The notes beneath the pieces are model-generated. The model worked only from the letters and a program-made list of their open reading frames with translations. It made no database searches and was not told the origin of the DNA. Source: Spirodela intermedia (Eukaryota; Streptophyta; Magnoliopsida; Alismatales; Araceae). From it: DNA of 64,000 nucleotides. The DNA lies in contig LR746265.1 in NCBI GenBank assembly GCA_902729315.2, positions 8,613,392 through 8,677,391 of the forward strand, given 5' to 3'. Below are positions 63,129-64,000 of the stretch, piece by piece (position 1 is the stretch's first letter; each line of letters starts with the position of its first letter). The position numbers and the translations under genes were made by a program.

Positions 63129-63550
63129 TGATAAGTTTTCATTATCATGACTTATTAATTAGTAAATAATATATTTTTAACCTTAACTCATGATAAATAG
63201 ACTTATATTTCTATTAAATTATGAAAAATAGTTTTCAATTGATTAATGTGATTTTTTTAGCTAATTAGATAAGTTTTTTATGTATTTATATGATTTTTAT
63301 AATCCTATTTTTTGAGATAAATCAAGAAAAAGAAATTAAAATAAAAATATAGCAAAAAGAGGGGACCTATCAGCCAACTAGGCCTGCAAGTAGATCAGAA
63401 GGGTAGTCAGGGGGAGCCGTGAGCAAGGGCTTGGGTGACTAGGACCAATGGAGCCATGTGTGCGCCACTCCCTTTCCACGTCACCGGTGGCCAGCCAAGA
63501 CTGAGGCAAAGAATGGTTGTACATGTGAGAGAAATATACTCATTACTTGT
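63129..63550 (+). repeat. Old plus-strand LTR, copy 3, truncated
   Basis: It begins TGATAAGTTTTCATTATC like 40390 but diverges clearly from about 63350. It ends after about 420 bp, where a minus-strand LTR end begins. Confidence 0.7.
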
Positions 63551-63702
63551 TGACGTGACTCAATCATTGTATATTAAATCACGCAAATCTAAAATTTATA
63601 AAACTAGAAAATATGAACTTTTAGATATTTAGAAGTATTTCTAAATAAATATATCAATTATAATTCAATAAAACTTTCATAAATAGCAATAATTTTACAG
63701 GT
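63551..63702 (-). repeat. Minus-strand LTR terminal fragment
   Basis: TGACGTGACTCAATCATTG starts a minus-strand LTR of the solo-LTR family. Only about 150 bp are present before the sequence switches, at CAGGTCAATATTTTC, to a copy of the spacer. Confidence 0.7.
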
Positions 63703-64000
63703 CAATATTTTCAAGTAAATTGATAATATTTTCAAGTACAATATTTTTACCTTTATTATTTTTTAATATAATGCCTTTTTTTGTCATAATAGAAAACCAC
63801 TGATAAGTTTTCATTATCATGAGTTAATAATTAGTAAATAACTCATGATAAATAGACTTATATTTTTTAAAAATTATGAAAAATAGTTTTCAATTGATTA
63901 ATGTAATTTTTTTAGCTAATTAGATAATTTTTTATGCATTTATATGATTTTTATAATCCTATTTTTTGAGATAAATCAAGAAAAAGAAATTAAAATAAAA
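63703..64000 (+). repeat. Local duplication of 63033-63340
   Basis: From CAATATTTTCAAGTAAATTG onward the sequence repeats the spacer end and LTR start found about 670 bp upstream. A small deletion removes the TTTAACC region after GTAAATAACTCATG. It runs off the window. Confidence 0.75.

Larger units (their letters stand above)
12157..63350 (+). repeat. Tandem array of a segment of about 22.74 kb (three kinase-bearing units, last one partial)
   Basis: Landmarks repeat at constant offsets. 16.0-35.4 kb matches 38.7-58.2 kb with an offset of 22736-22738. The kinase upstream region repeats at +22091 (copy 1 to 2, short by the 647-bp deletion) and +22738 (copy 2 to 3). Copies 2 and 3 differ at only scattered bases by eye, and copy 1 is slightly more distant. 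Similarity falls sharply near 63350. Tandem segmental duplication is the simplest reading. Collapsed or expanded assembly is the alternative. Confidence 0.85.

Noticed and set aside
1-64000. CRISPR array, prophage, bacterial operon or endogenous pararetrovirus
   Set aside because: Repeats are long LTRs or tandem units without regular short spacers. No viral or bacterial protein motifs were seen, and the gene has introns.

Overview
The window is plant nuclear DNA. It holds an intron-containing casein-kinase-1-like gene of the MUT9-like/HD16/EL1 family, which is found in land plants, surrounded by nested Ty3/gypsy LTR retroelements with Athila-like gag and integrase-tail sequences. The flanks are AT-rich and the repeats show CpG decay. 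I cannot name the species. There is no bacterial, viral or CRISPR content, and I found no previously undescribed protein system. What is unusual is the architecture.

Layout. (1) 1-11723 is an inverted arm. It is a minus-strand gag-only LTR element (E1, 218-11723, 5-bp duplication ATTAT) with a GC-rich insert (segment X) and, inside X, a solo LTR (4550-6167, duplication GCTAC). (2) 11724-12156 is a short palindrome, the axis between the inverted arm and the plus-oriented array. (3) From about 12.16 kb to about 63.35 kb a segment of about 22.74 kb is tandemly repeated. Each unit holds flank D, a kinase gene, AT-rich spacer, an old LTR, a broken pol tail, composite LTR pieces, a gag-only element with both LTRs (E2, duplication ATAAT), a truncated copy of D, segment X, the 3' part of a second element with its LTR, and D again. 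Kinase copies lie at 13.7-16.1, 35.8-38.8 and 58.6-61.6 kb. (4) 63.03-64.0 kb is a rearranged right edge with a local duplication of about 670 bp.

Genes. The only cellular gene is the kinase. Copy 1 lost 647 bp, including three exon regions, and is a pseudogene. Copies 2 and 3 keep an open frame across all exons that I can splice by eye, with the Gly loop, ATP-binding Lys, HGDVKPEN loop and DFG all present. They stop shortly after the kinase domain, so the long C-terminal region of the family is missing. The 5' exon structure is tentative. All retroelement reading frames are broken.

History inferred from the sequence. A gag-only element inserted once, at a site inside an older LTR. That locus was then copied in both orientations, while an empty version of the same site survives at 12152. 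A poly(A) retroposon entered the gag of the plus-oriented lineage only, and the solo LTR entered the inverted lineage only. The 22.7-kb tandem step is younger, because copies 2 and 3 differ at few positions. Assembly error remains possible for the large repeats and needs spanning long reads.
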